The notes under the pieces were generated by a model that was not told the origin of the DNA, did no database searches, and was given only the letters and a program-made list of their open reading frames with translations. 11,860 bases of DNA from GCA-2688265 sp964527395 (lineage in GTDB: Archaea > Nanobdellota > Nanobdellia > Woesearchaeales > GW2011-AR9), in contig CAZGQD010000040.1 in NCBI GenBank assembly GCA_964527395.1, positions 1 through 11,860 on the forward strand, in the 5' to 3' direction. Each line of letters begins with the position of its first letter. Within the stretch, counting starts at the first letter, position 1. Positions 5,110-11,860 of this stretch are shown here, in pieces. A program made the position numbers and the translations under genes.

Positions 5110-6960
5110 GTAGCAACTAGTTCAGAAGATCTAAATTTACATGCATTAAAAGCCATTTCTCCAATTGACGGCCGCTGGCACATTTTCACAAAACCATTGG
5201 CAGACTGTTTCTCAGAATACGCATTCTTCAAATACAGACTAAAAGCACAAGTTGAGTATCTGATCAAACTAAGTAAAGAACCAGAGTTCAACATTTTAAG
5301 GCCACTAAATATAACTCAGCAAGAACAACTAAGATCCTTAGTCACAAATTTCTCCTTAAAAGACGCTAAAATCATGCAAGACATCGACAGGTTCGGCTAC
5401 CAGTATGAAGAAAAAGACCATTCAACAAACCAATCAAAAACACATACTTTAGGCCCAATCCAACATGATACAAAAGCAGTAGAATACTACTTAAGACTAA
5501 AGTTAAAAGAAACAACCTTCAACAACCTCTCCCATTTATCAGAAATCATCCATTTCGCTCTAACTTCAGAAGATTTAATCAATATAGCATACGCAATTAT
5601 GTTAACAAGGTTAAAAAAGCAATACATCATCCCCGAACTAACAGAACTACTAAACTCCTTAGCAAAACAAGCAAGAGAAGAAGCAAACACTCCTATGCTT
5701 GGAAGAACTCATGGTCAAAATGCCACCCCTACTACTTTTGGAAAAGAGATGGCAAATTACCTAACTAGACTAAAAACACAACTCAACAAACTCAACAACA
5801 TCAAATTAACAGCAAAGCTCAACGGCGCAACAGGCAACTACAACGCCCATAACTTAGCATTTCCCAAAATTGATTGGATCAGCTTCTCAAAAGAACTAAT
5901 AAACTCCCTAAACCTAACTCCAAACTTACACACAACTCAAATAGAATCTCACGACACAGTGATAGAATTCTTCCAAATTATCCAAAGAATCAACAACATC
6001 ATCCAAGATCTTTGCGTAGACATGTGGCTCTACATCTCAAACAATTACTTCATCCAAGAAAACAAAAAGCACGAAGTAGGCTCATCCACTATGCCTCACA
6101 AAATCAACCCTTGGAGATGTGAAGTTGCTGAAGGTAGCACTAAAGAATCAAACGCCAAAATAAACGGATTCACAAACACTTTACAAACTTCCAGATACCA
6201 AAGAGACCTCAGCGACCACGTTCCACAAAGAGCCATGGGTGTAGCGCTAGCCCACACTTACATAGCGATCACTCACCTAAGGCAAGAACTCAGCAGACTA
6301 ACTATCAACAAACAAATCTTAAAAGAAGATCTAGAAAACAAAGCAGAGGTCTTAACAGAAGCCATCCAGACAATTCTAAGAAAAGAAAACCATCAAGACA
6401 GCTACGAACTATTAAAACATTTCAGCAGGGGCAAAAATATCACTCTAGAACAACTCCACCAAACAATAGACCAAATAGAAGATCTAAACCAAAACATAAA
6501 AGGGCAACTAAAACAATTAACACCAAGTACATATATCGGCCTAGCTCCAAAACTAGCCATAAACGCAGCAGCAGATTGGGAAGCACAAAATAGTCAAAAC
6601 ACAACTAAGCAAAACACTACTCCAATCACACAAATCATCATTGATTTAAGAACTCTAACAGAAAACCAAAAACAGGATCTAAAACAACTAACTCCAACTA
6701 TAGAAAACAAAGACATCAAAATTCTATTCCTTCATGCAGAACATGAAAAACAAATCCCTAATAATCAAAAAATCCAAGAATCAGACATGCCAATAGGCAA
6801 ACACATCCTATATTTAGGAGCTCAAGACCAAACTCAAAAACAAGCTCAAAAAAACCAACATTTATGTGTAAATTGCACAAGAGATGGAAAGCTCAAATTC
6901 AACATTACACAAATGCAAGAGCTCTTAGCAATCATCAACATGACAACAGAACTAAACTAG
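5110..6960 (+). CDS. purB: Adenylosuccinate lyase (PurB) with degenerate C-terminal extension; start codon unclear
   Basis: PurB splits adenylosuccinate into AMP and fumarate, and SAICAR into AICAR and fumarate. The protein matches the E. coli-type enzyme: N-terminal ALKAISPIDGRW, SEYAFFKYRLKAQVE, HDTKAVEYYL, IHFALTSEDLINIAYA, the catalytic-histidine loop LGRTHGQNATPTTFGKEMAN (about residue 201) and the signature GSSTMPHKINPW (about 324). The conserved part ends near LTPSTYIGLAPKLAINAAA. E. coli PurB is 456 residues; here about 130 residues follow, with motifs IIIDLRTLT, ILFLHAE and LYLGAQDQTQ that resemble a decayed HAD domain. The conserved N terminus is encoded upstream of the TTG at 5197, so that TTG is not the start. 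The frame opens at 5032 but holds no ATG, GTG or TTG before 5197; 5110 (GTA) is a placeholder about 5 bases after the Shine-Dalgarno region. purA lies 221 bases downstream. Confidence 0.9.
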   Translation, partial: VATSSEDLNLHALKAISPIDGRWHIFTKPLADCFSEYAFFKYRLKAQVEYLIKLSKEPEFNILRPLNITQQEQLRSLVTNFSLKDAKIMQDIDRFGYQYEEKDHSTNQSKTHTLGPIQHDTKAVEYYLRLKLKETTFNNLSHLSEIIHFALTSEDLINIAYAIMLTRLKKQYIIPELTELLNSLAKQAREEANTPMLGRTHGQNATPTTFGKEMANYLTRLKTQLNKLNNIKLTAKLNGATGNYNAHNLAFPKIDWISFSKELINSLNLTPNLHTTQIESHDTVIEFFQIIQRINNIIQDLCVDMWLYISNNYFIQENKKHEVGSSTMPHKINPWRCEVAEGSTKESNAKINGFTNTLQTSRYQRDLSDHVPQRAMGVALAHTYIAITHLRQELSRLTINKQILKEDLENKAEVLTEAIQTILRKENHQDSYELLKHFSRGKNITLEQLHQTIDQIEDLNQNIKGQLKQLTPSTYIGLAPKLAINAAADWEAQNSQNTTKQNTTPITQIIIDLRTLTENQKQDLKQLTPTIENKDIKILFLHAEHEKQIPNNQKIQESDMPIGKHILYLGAQDQTQKQAQKNQHLCVNCTRDGKLKFNITQMQELLAIINMTTELN

Positions 6961-7029
6961 AACAACTCATACTACAAAGATAAGGACACAGTCTCTCCAC
7001 TGGCAATTCCCTCCATACATTTAGACTAA

Positions 7030-7150
7030 CAACGAGCGCCCTAAGAGCTTTGCTCGCAGAGATAGTCTGCGAAGTGGAAACGCCTGCGATACTTTGAGAG
7101 GCACGAACAAAGTAACGAGAGCTCTGCTCGAACTGAAGTCTGACAGTGTT
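7030..7150. ncRNA. GC-rich hairpin-rich element between purB and purA (candidate structured RNA or REP-like element)
   Basis: This stretch is about half G+C in an AT-rich window. It holds several short inverted repeats: CGAGC/GCTCG (7033-7037 with 7052-7056), or alternatively GAGC-TTT-GCTC; CGCAGA-gatag-TCTGCG (7055-7071); GCCT/AGGC (7082-7085 with 7099-7102); CGAG/CTCG (7116-7119 with 7127-7130), or alternatively GAGC-TCT-GCTC; and ACTG/CAGT (7132-7135 with 7144-7147). A plus-strand frame without a start codon is also open across it. No tRNA, rRNA or C/D-box signature is seen. It could be a leader of purA, a stand-alone RNA, or a repeated palindromic element. The strand is unknown. Confidence 0.35.
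7044..7130. repeat. Imperfect internal direct repeat, agagct(t/c)tgctcg
   Basis: agagctttgctcg (7044-7056) and agagctctgctcg (7118-7130) match at 12 of 13 bases. Each is followed 7 bases later by agtctg (7064-7069 and 7137-7142), so a unit of about 26 bases is duplicated with a period of 73-74 bases. Confidence 0.5.
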
Positions 7151-7181
7151 CTGATCTTACATAAAAGAAGAAGTGAAACAA

Positions 7182-9722
7182 ATGCAACAAACTAACCAAA
7201 AAAACAACCAACCTATTCAATTAAACACAGTAGCAGTCCTAGGTGGACAATGGGGTGATGAAGGAAAAGGTAAAATTGTGGATTGGATTTCTGAACATTT
7301 CGATGTAACAGCTAGGGCAACAGGCGGAAACAACGCTGGCCATACAATTTATATTAAAGACGAGAAACACGTATTCCATCTTCTTCCTTCTTCAATTACC
7401 AGACCAAACAAATTAAGCATTTTAGGTCCAGGTATGGTTTTAGATCTCCCAACTTTAATCAAAGAAATTAACACTCTAAACCAAAAAGGTTACAGCACCA
7501 AAAATCTAAGAATCTCAGGCGCAGCTCACGTAATTCTTCCTATTCACATCCTTCAAGATGGTTACAGAGAATCAGGCAAATCTTCTCATAAACATGTTGG
7601 AACTACAAAAAGGGGCATCGGTCCAACATACTCAGACAAAATGCGAAAAGTAGGCATCAGAGTCAACGATCTTTATAACGAACCCTTACTAAAACAAAAA
7701 ATAAAATCACTTCTAACTGAAAAGTTAGGCATTTTTAAACACCTACAAAAAATTGACGAACAAACCATCAAACAAGATATCAATGCTGTTATAGCCAAAG
7801 CTAACTTAAACCAAGCAGAAAAACTGCAAATTAAAACACACATCACAAACAACAATTTAACAAAAGCCATAACATTCCTTCTTACAAGCTTAGCAAAACA
7901 AATAGAACAATATGTAACAGATTCAACTCACCTTATAAATCACATTACAGCAAACAACAAAACTCTCTTACTAGAAGGCGCACAAGGTCTCTTACTAGAC
8001 ATCGACCACGGAACTTATCCCTACACCACATCATCAAATCCTTCTTTAGGCGGATTATATACTGGTTTAGGCATAAAAAACATCGACAGAACTTATTCAG
8101 TCATCAAATCATACCTCACATGCGTGGGCGTCAGACCATTTCCAACAGAACTAGAAGGGGATGAACTTGAACATATCAGAAAAGTAGGTCACGAATACGG
8201 ATCAACTACTGCTAGACCCAGACGTTGCGGTTACTTAGACGCTCTTCAGCTAAGATACTTAAGAAAAATCAACGGAAAACACACAATTCTAACAAAATTA
8301 GATGTCCTAAAAGGTATCAAAGAACTAAAAATTTGCAATTCCTACAAATATTTAGGCAAAACACAAATTTTCAACGGTGAAACTTACTTCAAAGGCAAGA
8401 TTATCAGTAACTTCCCAGCAGACTCACATCTACAAGAGTTCTGCGTCCCACATGAAGTGATCAAAACTAAAGGTTTCCAAGAAGACATCCAAAACATAAC
8501 CACTTACGAAGAGCTTCCAAGTGAAGCAAAACAGTTCATAAATTTAATAGAAACAACATCTGGAGTACAAATTGATGCTATCAGCACAGGTCCAAAGCGA
8601 GACCAAATAATCACAATTCCTGGCAGATGGCCTTTCAAAACAAGCTCAATAAGCACAACAAATACCCAAACTGTAAACCAAACACAAACCATCACTCAAG
8701 AAGCCACTAATCAAACAGTTTCTCAACAAACCAGGCCAAATCCCATAAAAAATCCACCAACCTTATCTTTAGAAGAAGCTTTCAAATACAATAATTCAAC
8801 TCCACAAACAAATTCAGAATTAAATAAATCTATTAATTCACCAAATAATAACAATTTACTAAACAGCAATGAACCATTAACAAATATCCTAAAAAAAGAC
8901 ACAGCTACAACAGCCCCATCTCCACCAGAACCAGTAGACTCAGTAAAATCATTTGAATCAATGGAAAAATTCACTCCAGTAACAAATGTACAAGCAACCA
9001 ATACTACAAATTCAACCAAAATAAGCAATATCAAAGCCATCATCTACGACTTAGACAACACTCTTATAGCAACAAACAACTTTGTTTTCAACCTTTTAAA
9101 AAGAACAGCCACAAACATTCAAAGAAAATACCTTTTCCCAATCCCAACAGACGAGCAAATAAGAAATACCCAAGCAAAAAACTTACCTTTCGAAGACATT
9201 TTCAAAGAGCTCTTCCCAAAAAACGATAATTTCCCAAGGGACACTCATGAACAAGATTTCTGGCAATACGTTCTTCAAGAATACAGAAAACTAGCACCAG
9301 ACATTCCTTATCCTGCCACAAATGGCGCAGTAGACACAATCAGACACTTAGGAGCAAAAAACATCGCTCAAGGCATTGTGACTAACAGAGTTAGAATGGC
9401 CAGCACAAGATTAGATCAAGCAGGTTTCCCTGACGACAGTTTCCTTTTCATAGAACAACCAAGGTCAAAAGAAGAAAGAAAACCAGACCCACGTTCCTTA
9501 ATCCCTGCAATCCAAAAACTCCAACAATTAAACATTGACAAAGACCAAATAGTTATGATCGGTGACCATTTGCATGACTACGAAGCTAGTGCCAGAGCCA
9601 ATATCAAATTCATTGGGATCACTACTGGTTCTACAACAAAAGAAGACTTCCAAGCAGCCAACCTAGAAGAAAACTTAATCATTCCTTCCCTATCCAAACT
9701 CCCAGAATTACTCAACAACTAA
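7182..9722 (+). CDS. purA: Adenylosuccinate synthetase (PurA) fused to a HAD-family phosphatase
   Basis: The product is 846 residues. Residues 1 to about 486 are PurA, which joins IMP and aspartate at the cost of GTP: P-loop GGQWGDEGKGK, NNAGHT with the catalytic His, TTKRGIGPTYSDK, LLLEGAQGLLLDIDHGTYPY, TARPRRCGYLD, ILTKLDVLKGIKELK and STGPKRDQ. It is the long bacterial-like form. Residues about 487-615 are a low-complexity linker rich in N, T, S, Q and P. Residues about 616-846 are a HAD phosphatase of the phosphoglycolate-phosphatase type with a helical cap: motif I IIYDLDNTL, motif II IVTNR, motif III lysine in ERKPDP, motif IV MIGDHLHDYEAS; all catalytic residues are present. The frame is unbroken. 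ATG 7182 is preferred, with aagtga 5 bases upstream; GTG 7173 is possible. The HAD substrate is unknown; a nucleotide or purine intermediate is inferred only from the fusion. Confidence 0.92.
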   Translation: MQQTNQKNNQPIQLNTVAVLGGQWGDEGKGKIVDWISEHFDVTARATGGNNAGHTIYIKDEKHVFHLLPSSITRPNKLSILGPGMVLDLPTLIKEINTLNQKGYSTKNLRISGAAHVILPIHILQDGYRESGKSSHKHVGTTKRGIGPTYSDKMRKVGIRVNDLYNEPLLKQKIKSLLTEKLGIFKHLQKIDEQTIKQDINAVIAKANLNQAEKLQIKTHITNNNLTKAITFLLTSLAKQIEQYVTDSTHLINHITANNKTLLLEGAQGLLLDIDHGTYPYTTSSNPSLGGLYTGLGIKNIDRTYSVIKSYLTCVGVRPFPTELEGDELEHIRKVGHEYGSTTARPRRCGYLDALQLRYLRKINGKHTILTKLDVLKGIKELKICNSYKYLGKTQIFNGETYFKGKIISNFPADSHLQEFCVPHEVIKTKGFQEDIQNITTYEELPSEAKQFINLIETTSGVQIDAISTGPKRDQIITIPGRWPFKTSSISTTNTQTVNQTQTITQEATNQTVSQQTRPNPIKNPPTLSLEEAFKYNNSTPQTNSELNKSINSPNNNNLLNSNEPLTNILKKDTATTAPSPPEPVDSVKSFESMEKFTPVTNVQATNTTNSTKISNIKAIIYDLDNTLIATNNFVFNLLKRTATNIQRKYLFPIPTDEQIRNTQAKNLPFEDIFKELFPKNDNFPRDTHEQDFWQYVLQEYRKLAPDIPYPATNGAVDTIRHLGAKNIAQGIVTNRVRMASTRLDQAGFPDDSFLFIEQPRSKEERKPDPRSLIPAIQKLQQLNIDKDQIVMIGDHLHDYEASARANIKFIGITTGSTTKEDFQAANLEENLIIPSLSKLPELLNN

Positions 9723-9796
9723 CAAAACTATAACAACCAAAAGCCATAAATCAATAAACTAAAAAACATATCAAACAAAAACGGAGCTAAACAAAA

Positions 9797-10357
9797 ATGC
9801 CATTAGAATTCGCACAATACACTGACCCTTCAACTTTCACCCACATGGGAAGAAATGCTAGACAATTAAAAAGAGCAATAGCTGAGTATGCTGCTAGAAA
9901 TAATAATTCTCTCCCAGGTTCGTTTTTTGATGCTGGTAGTGGTTGTATTACTCCTGTTACAACTTCACATATGTTAGGCAAGAGCAGTTCACAATTATAT
10001 ACTGTTGATGCTAGTGAAGAAATCCACGGATTACTATCAAAATTAGTCAGAGGAGAACCAGTCAAACTAGCAGATTATACAGAAGTAATTTGTAACATGA
10101 GGGGTGGAACACCAAGACCAAATAGTGACTTTACAAACCCAGAATACGTTCAAATTGGTTTAAGAGAAATGGAACTTGCTGGTTTAGATCCAACTGCTTT
10201 CTACAATCAAGAAACAGGAGAATTCAAAAATCATGAAGTTCTTCTAGCTGCTTTAAGACAAGGTTCTAAATACAATCTTTTTACAGTAGCTAAAGCAAAA
10301 ATCATAGAAAAAGTACCAAAAGGAAAAAGAGTGCCTCTCTTAACAGACATTGTCTAA
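9797..10357 (+). CDS. Unrecognised protein with possible Rossmann/methyltransferase-like N-terminal half
   Basis: The product is 186 residues. A short strand-glycine motif, FFDAGSGC (about 43-50), and a second strand ending in an acidic residue, YTVDAS (D71), recall motifs I and II of class I SAM methyltransferases. The rest (MRGGTPRPNSDF, IGLREMELAGLDPTAFYN, NHEVLLAALRQGSKYNLFTV) does not show the remaining motifs, so the assignment is tentative and a different alpha/beta fold is quite possible. No signal peptide or membrane segment is visible. GGAG at 9783-9786 lies 10 bases before the ATG. The gene follows purA-HAD by 74 bases on the same strand; the segment between carries ccataaatcaata, which also precedes the next gene, so it probably has its own promoter. 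Confidence 0.5.
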   Translation: MPLEFAQYTDPSTFTHMGRNARQLKRAIAEYAARNNNSLPGSFFDAGSGCITPVTTSHMLGKSSSQLYTVDASEEIHGLLSKLVRGEPVKLADYTEVICNMRGGTPRPNSDFTNPEYVQIGLREMELAGLDPTAFYNQETGEFKNHEVLLAALRQGSKYNLFTVAKAKIIEKVPKGKRVPLLTDIV

Positions 10358-10358
10358 A

Positions 10359-10376
10359 CCATAAATCAATATAAAC
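10359..10376 (+). promoter_or_regulatory. Promoter of the EamA-like gene
   Basis: ccataaatcaatataaac contains a TATA box (aatataaac, 10368-10376) centred about 28 bases upstream of ATG 10400, consistent with a leaderless mRNA. The T-rich stretch that follows (10377-10395) may also end the upstream transcript. Confidence 0.5.
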
Positions 10377-10395
10377 TCTTTTTTTCATTTCTTTT
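10377..10395 (+). terminator. T-rich tract, possible terminator of the upstream gene
   Basis: tctttttttcatttctttt begins 19 bases after the stop codon at 10357 and would end that transcript. It lies between the TATA box and the start codon of the next gene, so one short stretch would serve both jobs. Confidence 0.4.
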
Positions 10396-10399
10396 AATA

Positions 10400-10816
10400 A
10401 TGCAATCATACATCCTCTACGCCTTAGCTGCAATGCTCTTATACAGCATTAGCCCTATTCTTCATAAGACAATCCCAAAACTATCAACCCCACACTTGAT
10501 CCTTATATACTCAATAGTTGGAACTGTACTAGCTAGCATTATCTTAATAGCACATCCTAACAAAGCGGCAAACACTCAAATAACAAAAACAGGAATAATT
10601 TTAGCAGTAGCAACAGGCCTTTTAATCAACGCAGCCTTCCTTCTCTACATTAAAGCTTTAAGAACAGGTCCAACAAGCATAGCAGTCATCCTAAAAAACA
10701 TGAGCATTCCTTTAACAATCATCTTAGCCATCTTCCTTTTAAAGGAACAAATCACTTTAACAAAGGCAGCAGGAATAGTTCTAGGCATAATCTCCATAAT
10801 TCTAGTATTGATCTAA
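10400..10816 (+). CDS. EamA-family small membrane transporter (half-size)
   Basis: The 138-residue protein is almost all membrane segments: about residues 3-22, 32-51, 64-84, 91-112 and 118-138. The ending PLTIILAIFLLKEQITL followed by AAGIVLGIISIILVLI is the typical last third of an EamA (drug/metabolite transporter superfamily) domain, with its conserved acidic residue in LLKEQ. Most EamA transporters hold two such domains and 10 segments; a single domain of this size would act as a dimer, as small multidrug transporters do. The substrate is not readable. The start rests on the TATA spacing, with the first segment starting at once. The trxB gene follows 69 bases later with its own promoter. 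Confidence 0.75.
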   Translation: MQSYILYALAAMLLYSISPILHKTIPKLSTPHLILIYSIVGTVLASIILIAHPNKAANTQITKTGIILAVATGLLINAAFLLYIKALRTGPTSIAVILKNMSIPLTIILAIFLLKEQITLTKAAGIVLGIISIILVLI

Positions 10817-10853
10817 AACAAACCTATAAACCACCAAGAAAACCCCACCATAA

Positions 10854-10866
10854 GCTTTTTAAAAGC
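10854..10866 (+). promoter_or_regulatory. trxB promoter with palindromic TATA region
   Basis: gctttttaaaagc is a 13-base palindrome (6-bp arms around one T) whose core tttttaaaa is centred 26 bases upstream of ATG 10886. This fits a TATA box of a leaderless mRNA. The palindrome could also be a regulator site, but it may simply reflect the symmetric TATA sequence. Confidence 0.5.
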
Positions 10867-10885
10867 AAAAACAGCAATAATAGAC

Positions 10886-11842
10886 ATGGAAAATACAACT
10901 AACAATCAAGAAAACGTAAGAGAAGTCATCATCATTGGAGCAGGCCCAAGCGGTCTTACAGCAGCAATTTACGCAGCAAGGGCAGAATTAAAGCCACTAG
11001 TAATTGAAGGTTACAAAGCAGGTGGTCAATTAATGCTTACAACAGATGTAGAGAACTTCCCTGGCTTCGAAAAAGGCGTAATGGGACCGGACCTTATAAG
11101 TGTCATGCGAAAACAAGCAGAGCGTTTCAACACGAAATTTCTAACAGAAGACGTAACGCAAGTCAACCTAAAACAAAGACCATTCATAATAAAAACAGCG
11201 AACAAAGAATTCAAAGCAAAAACAGTAATAATTTCAACTGGTGCTGATGCAAGATGGCTTGGCCTAGAGTCAGAAAAAGCTCTTATGGGTAAAGGCGTAA
11301 CCTCTTGTGCGACCTGTGATGGCGCTTTCTATAAAGATGAAGAAGTGGTTGTTATTGGTGGTGGTGATTCAGCAATGGAAGAAGCAATTTTCCTAACCAA
11401 ATTCGCAAGTAAAGTAACTGTTATCCACCGAAGAGACACTTTAAAAGCTAGCAAAATCATGCAAAAAAAAGCTATGGACAACAAAAAGATCCACTTTGAA
11501 TGGGACAGCCAAGTAATTGAAGTCTTAGACAAAGAACAAAAAAAGGTAACTGGCGCAAAGGTGAAAAACCTCAAAACAAACGAAGAAAAAGTCATCCCTT
11601 GTACAGGTTTCTTCTTAGCTATTGGTCATATTCCAAACACAAAACTATTCAAAGACACAGATCTAAAACTAGACGAAGCAGGATACATTCTAACAGAAGG
11701 TAAAACTACAAAAACAAACATTCCTGGAGTTTTCGCCTGCGGAGATGTTCAAGATAAGAAATACCGTCAAGCTATCACTGCTGCAGGTTCTGGTTGCTCA
11801 GCTGCTTTAGACGCAGAACACTTCCTCCAAGCAAATGAATAG
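10886..11842 (+). CDS. trxB: Thioredoxin reductase
   Basis: This is a 318-residue flavoenzyme of the low-molecular-weight (bacterial/archaeal) type that passes electrons from NAD(P)H through FAD and a redox disulfide to thioredoxin. Motifs in order: FAD-binding IIIGAGPSG (about 15-23); ENFPGF; the active site SCATCDGAF (C141, C144); the nucleotide-binding VVIGGGDSAMEEA (about 154-166) followed by VIHRRDTLKAS, which keeps the two arginines that usually read the NADPH phosphate; and the C-terminal FAD motif GVFACGDVQDKKYRQAITAAGSG. The length is usual for the family (E. coli 321) and nothing is missing. No thioredoxin gene is in the window. It has its own promoter and ends before a T-rich tract, so it is probably transcribed alone. 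Confidence 0.95.
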   Translation: MENTTNNQENVREVIIIGAGPSGLTAAIYAARAELKPLVIEGYKAGGQLMLTTDVENFPGFEKGVMGPDLISVMRKQAERFNTKFLTEDVTQVNLKQRPFIIKTANKEFKAKTVIISTGADARWLGLESEKALMGKGVTSCATCDGAFYKDEEVVVIGGGDSAMEEAIFLTKFASKVTVIHRRDTLKASKIMQKKAMDNKKIHFEWDSQVIEVLDKEQKKVTGAKVKNLKTNEEKVIPCTGFFLAIGHIPNTKLFKDTDLKLDEAGYILTEGKTTKTNIPGVFACGDVQDKKYRQAITAAGSGCSAALDAEHFLQANE

Positions 11843-11844
11843 GA

Positions 11845-11859
11845 TTTTCTTCTTTTTTT
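11845..11859 (+). terminator. T-rich terminator after trxB
   Basis: ttttcttcttttttt starts 3 bases after the trxB stop codon, near the window edge. It resembles the other stem-less T tracts here. Confidence 0.5.
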
Positions 11860-11860
11860 G

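Noticed and set aside
5197..6960. TTG 5197 as the purB start
   Set aside because: It would remove the conserved SPIDGRW region that aligns with the N terminus of E. coli-type PurB and is encoded just upstream in the same frame.
7110..7155. Possible tRNA or C/D-box RNA (gctcgaact, three CTGA motifs)
   Set aside because: There is no acceptor stem, D arm or anticodon arm in tRNA order, and no RUGAUGA box pairs with the CTGA motifs.
9787..10065. Minus-strand ORF opposite the gene at 9797
   Set aside because: The plus-strand gene has a ribosome binding site, a balanced composition and a methyltransferase-like motif; the reverse frame has none of these.

Overview
The window looks like a piece of a low-GC archaeal genome, most likely a small-genome DPANN-type lineage (Woesearchaeota or Pacearchaeota-like). 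This is inferred from TATA boxes centred about 26-28 bases upstream of several ATG codons (leaderless transcripts), oligo-T terminators without stems, a small PRC-barrel protein, and a calcium-binding thrombospondin-type-3 surface protein with a C-terminal membrane anchor. No rRNA or other marker gene is present, so the lineage is not proven.

Layout. 1-1241 is the 3' part of a surface protein: three TSP3 repeats, an Ig/cadherin-like domain, a very acidic helical stalk and a transmembrane anchor, followed by a T-rich terminator. 1287-1601 has no convincing gene. 1602-4169 is an accessory patch: a truncated RhuM-like fragment, an AbiEi/AbiEii-type toxin-antitoxin pair with overlapping genes, a possible 25-codon leaderless gene, and a minus-strand gene for a class I methyltransferase-like protein. 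4242-4925 holds two divergently transcribed small genes, an unrecognised helical protein with a basic tail and a PRC-barrel protein.

5110-9722 is the metabolic core: purB (adenylosuccinate lyase) and purA (adenylosuccinate synthetase), the two steps that turn IMP into AMP. Both are close to the bacterial long forms and both carry unusual C-terminal extensions. PurA is joined through a long disordered Asn/Thr/Ser/Pro-rich linker to an intact HAD-family phosphatase domain. PurB carries about 130 extra residues that look like a capless HAD remnant with its catalytic aspartates lost. Between the two genes lies a GC-rich, hairpin-rich stretch with an internal imperfect repeat that could be a structured RNA or a REP-like element. 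The purB reading frame has no usual start codon ahead of its conserved N terminus.

9797-11842 holds three further plus-strand genes: a possible Rossmann-type protein, a half-size EamA transporter, and thioredoxin reductase (trxB). Genes in this window seem to use two initiation modes: leaderless (AbiEi-like, the small ORF, the helical protein, EamA, trxB) and Shine-Dalgarno-led (PRC-barrel, purA, the minus-strand methyltransferase-like gene, the Rossmann-like gene). The most novel signal is the parallel HAD-type appendage on both AMP-branch enzymes.
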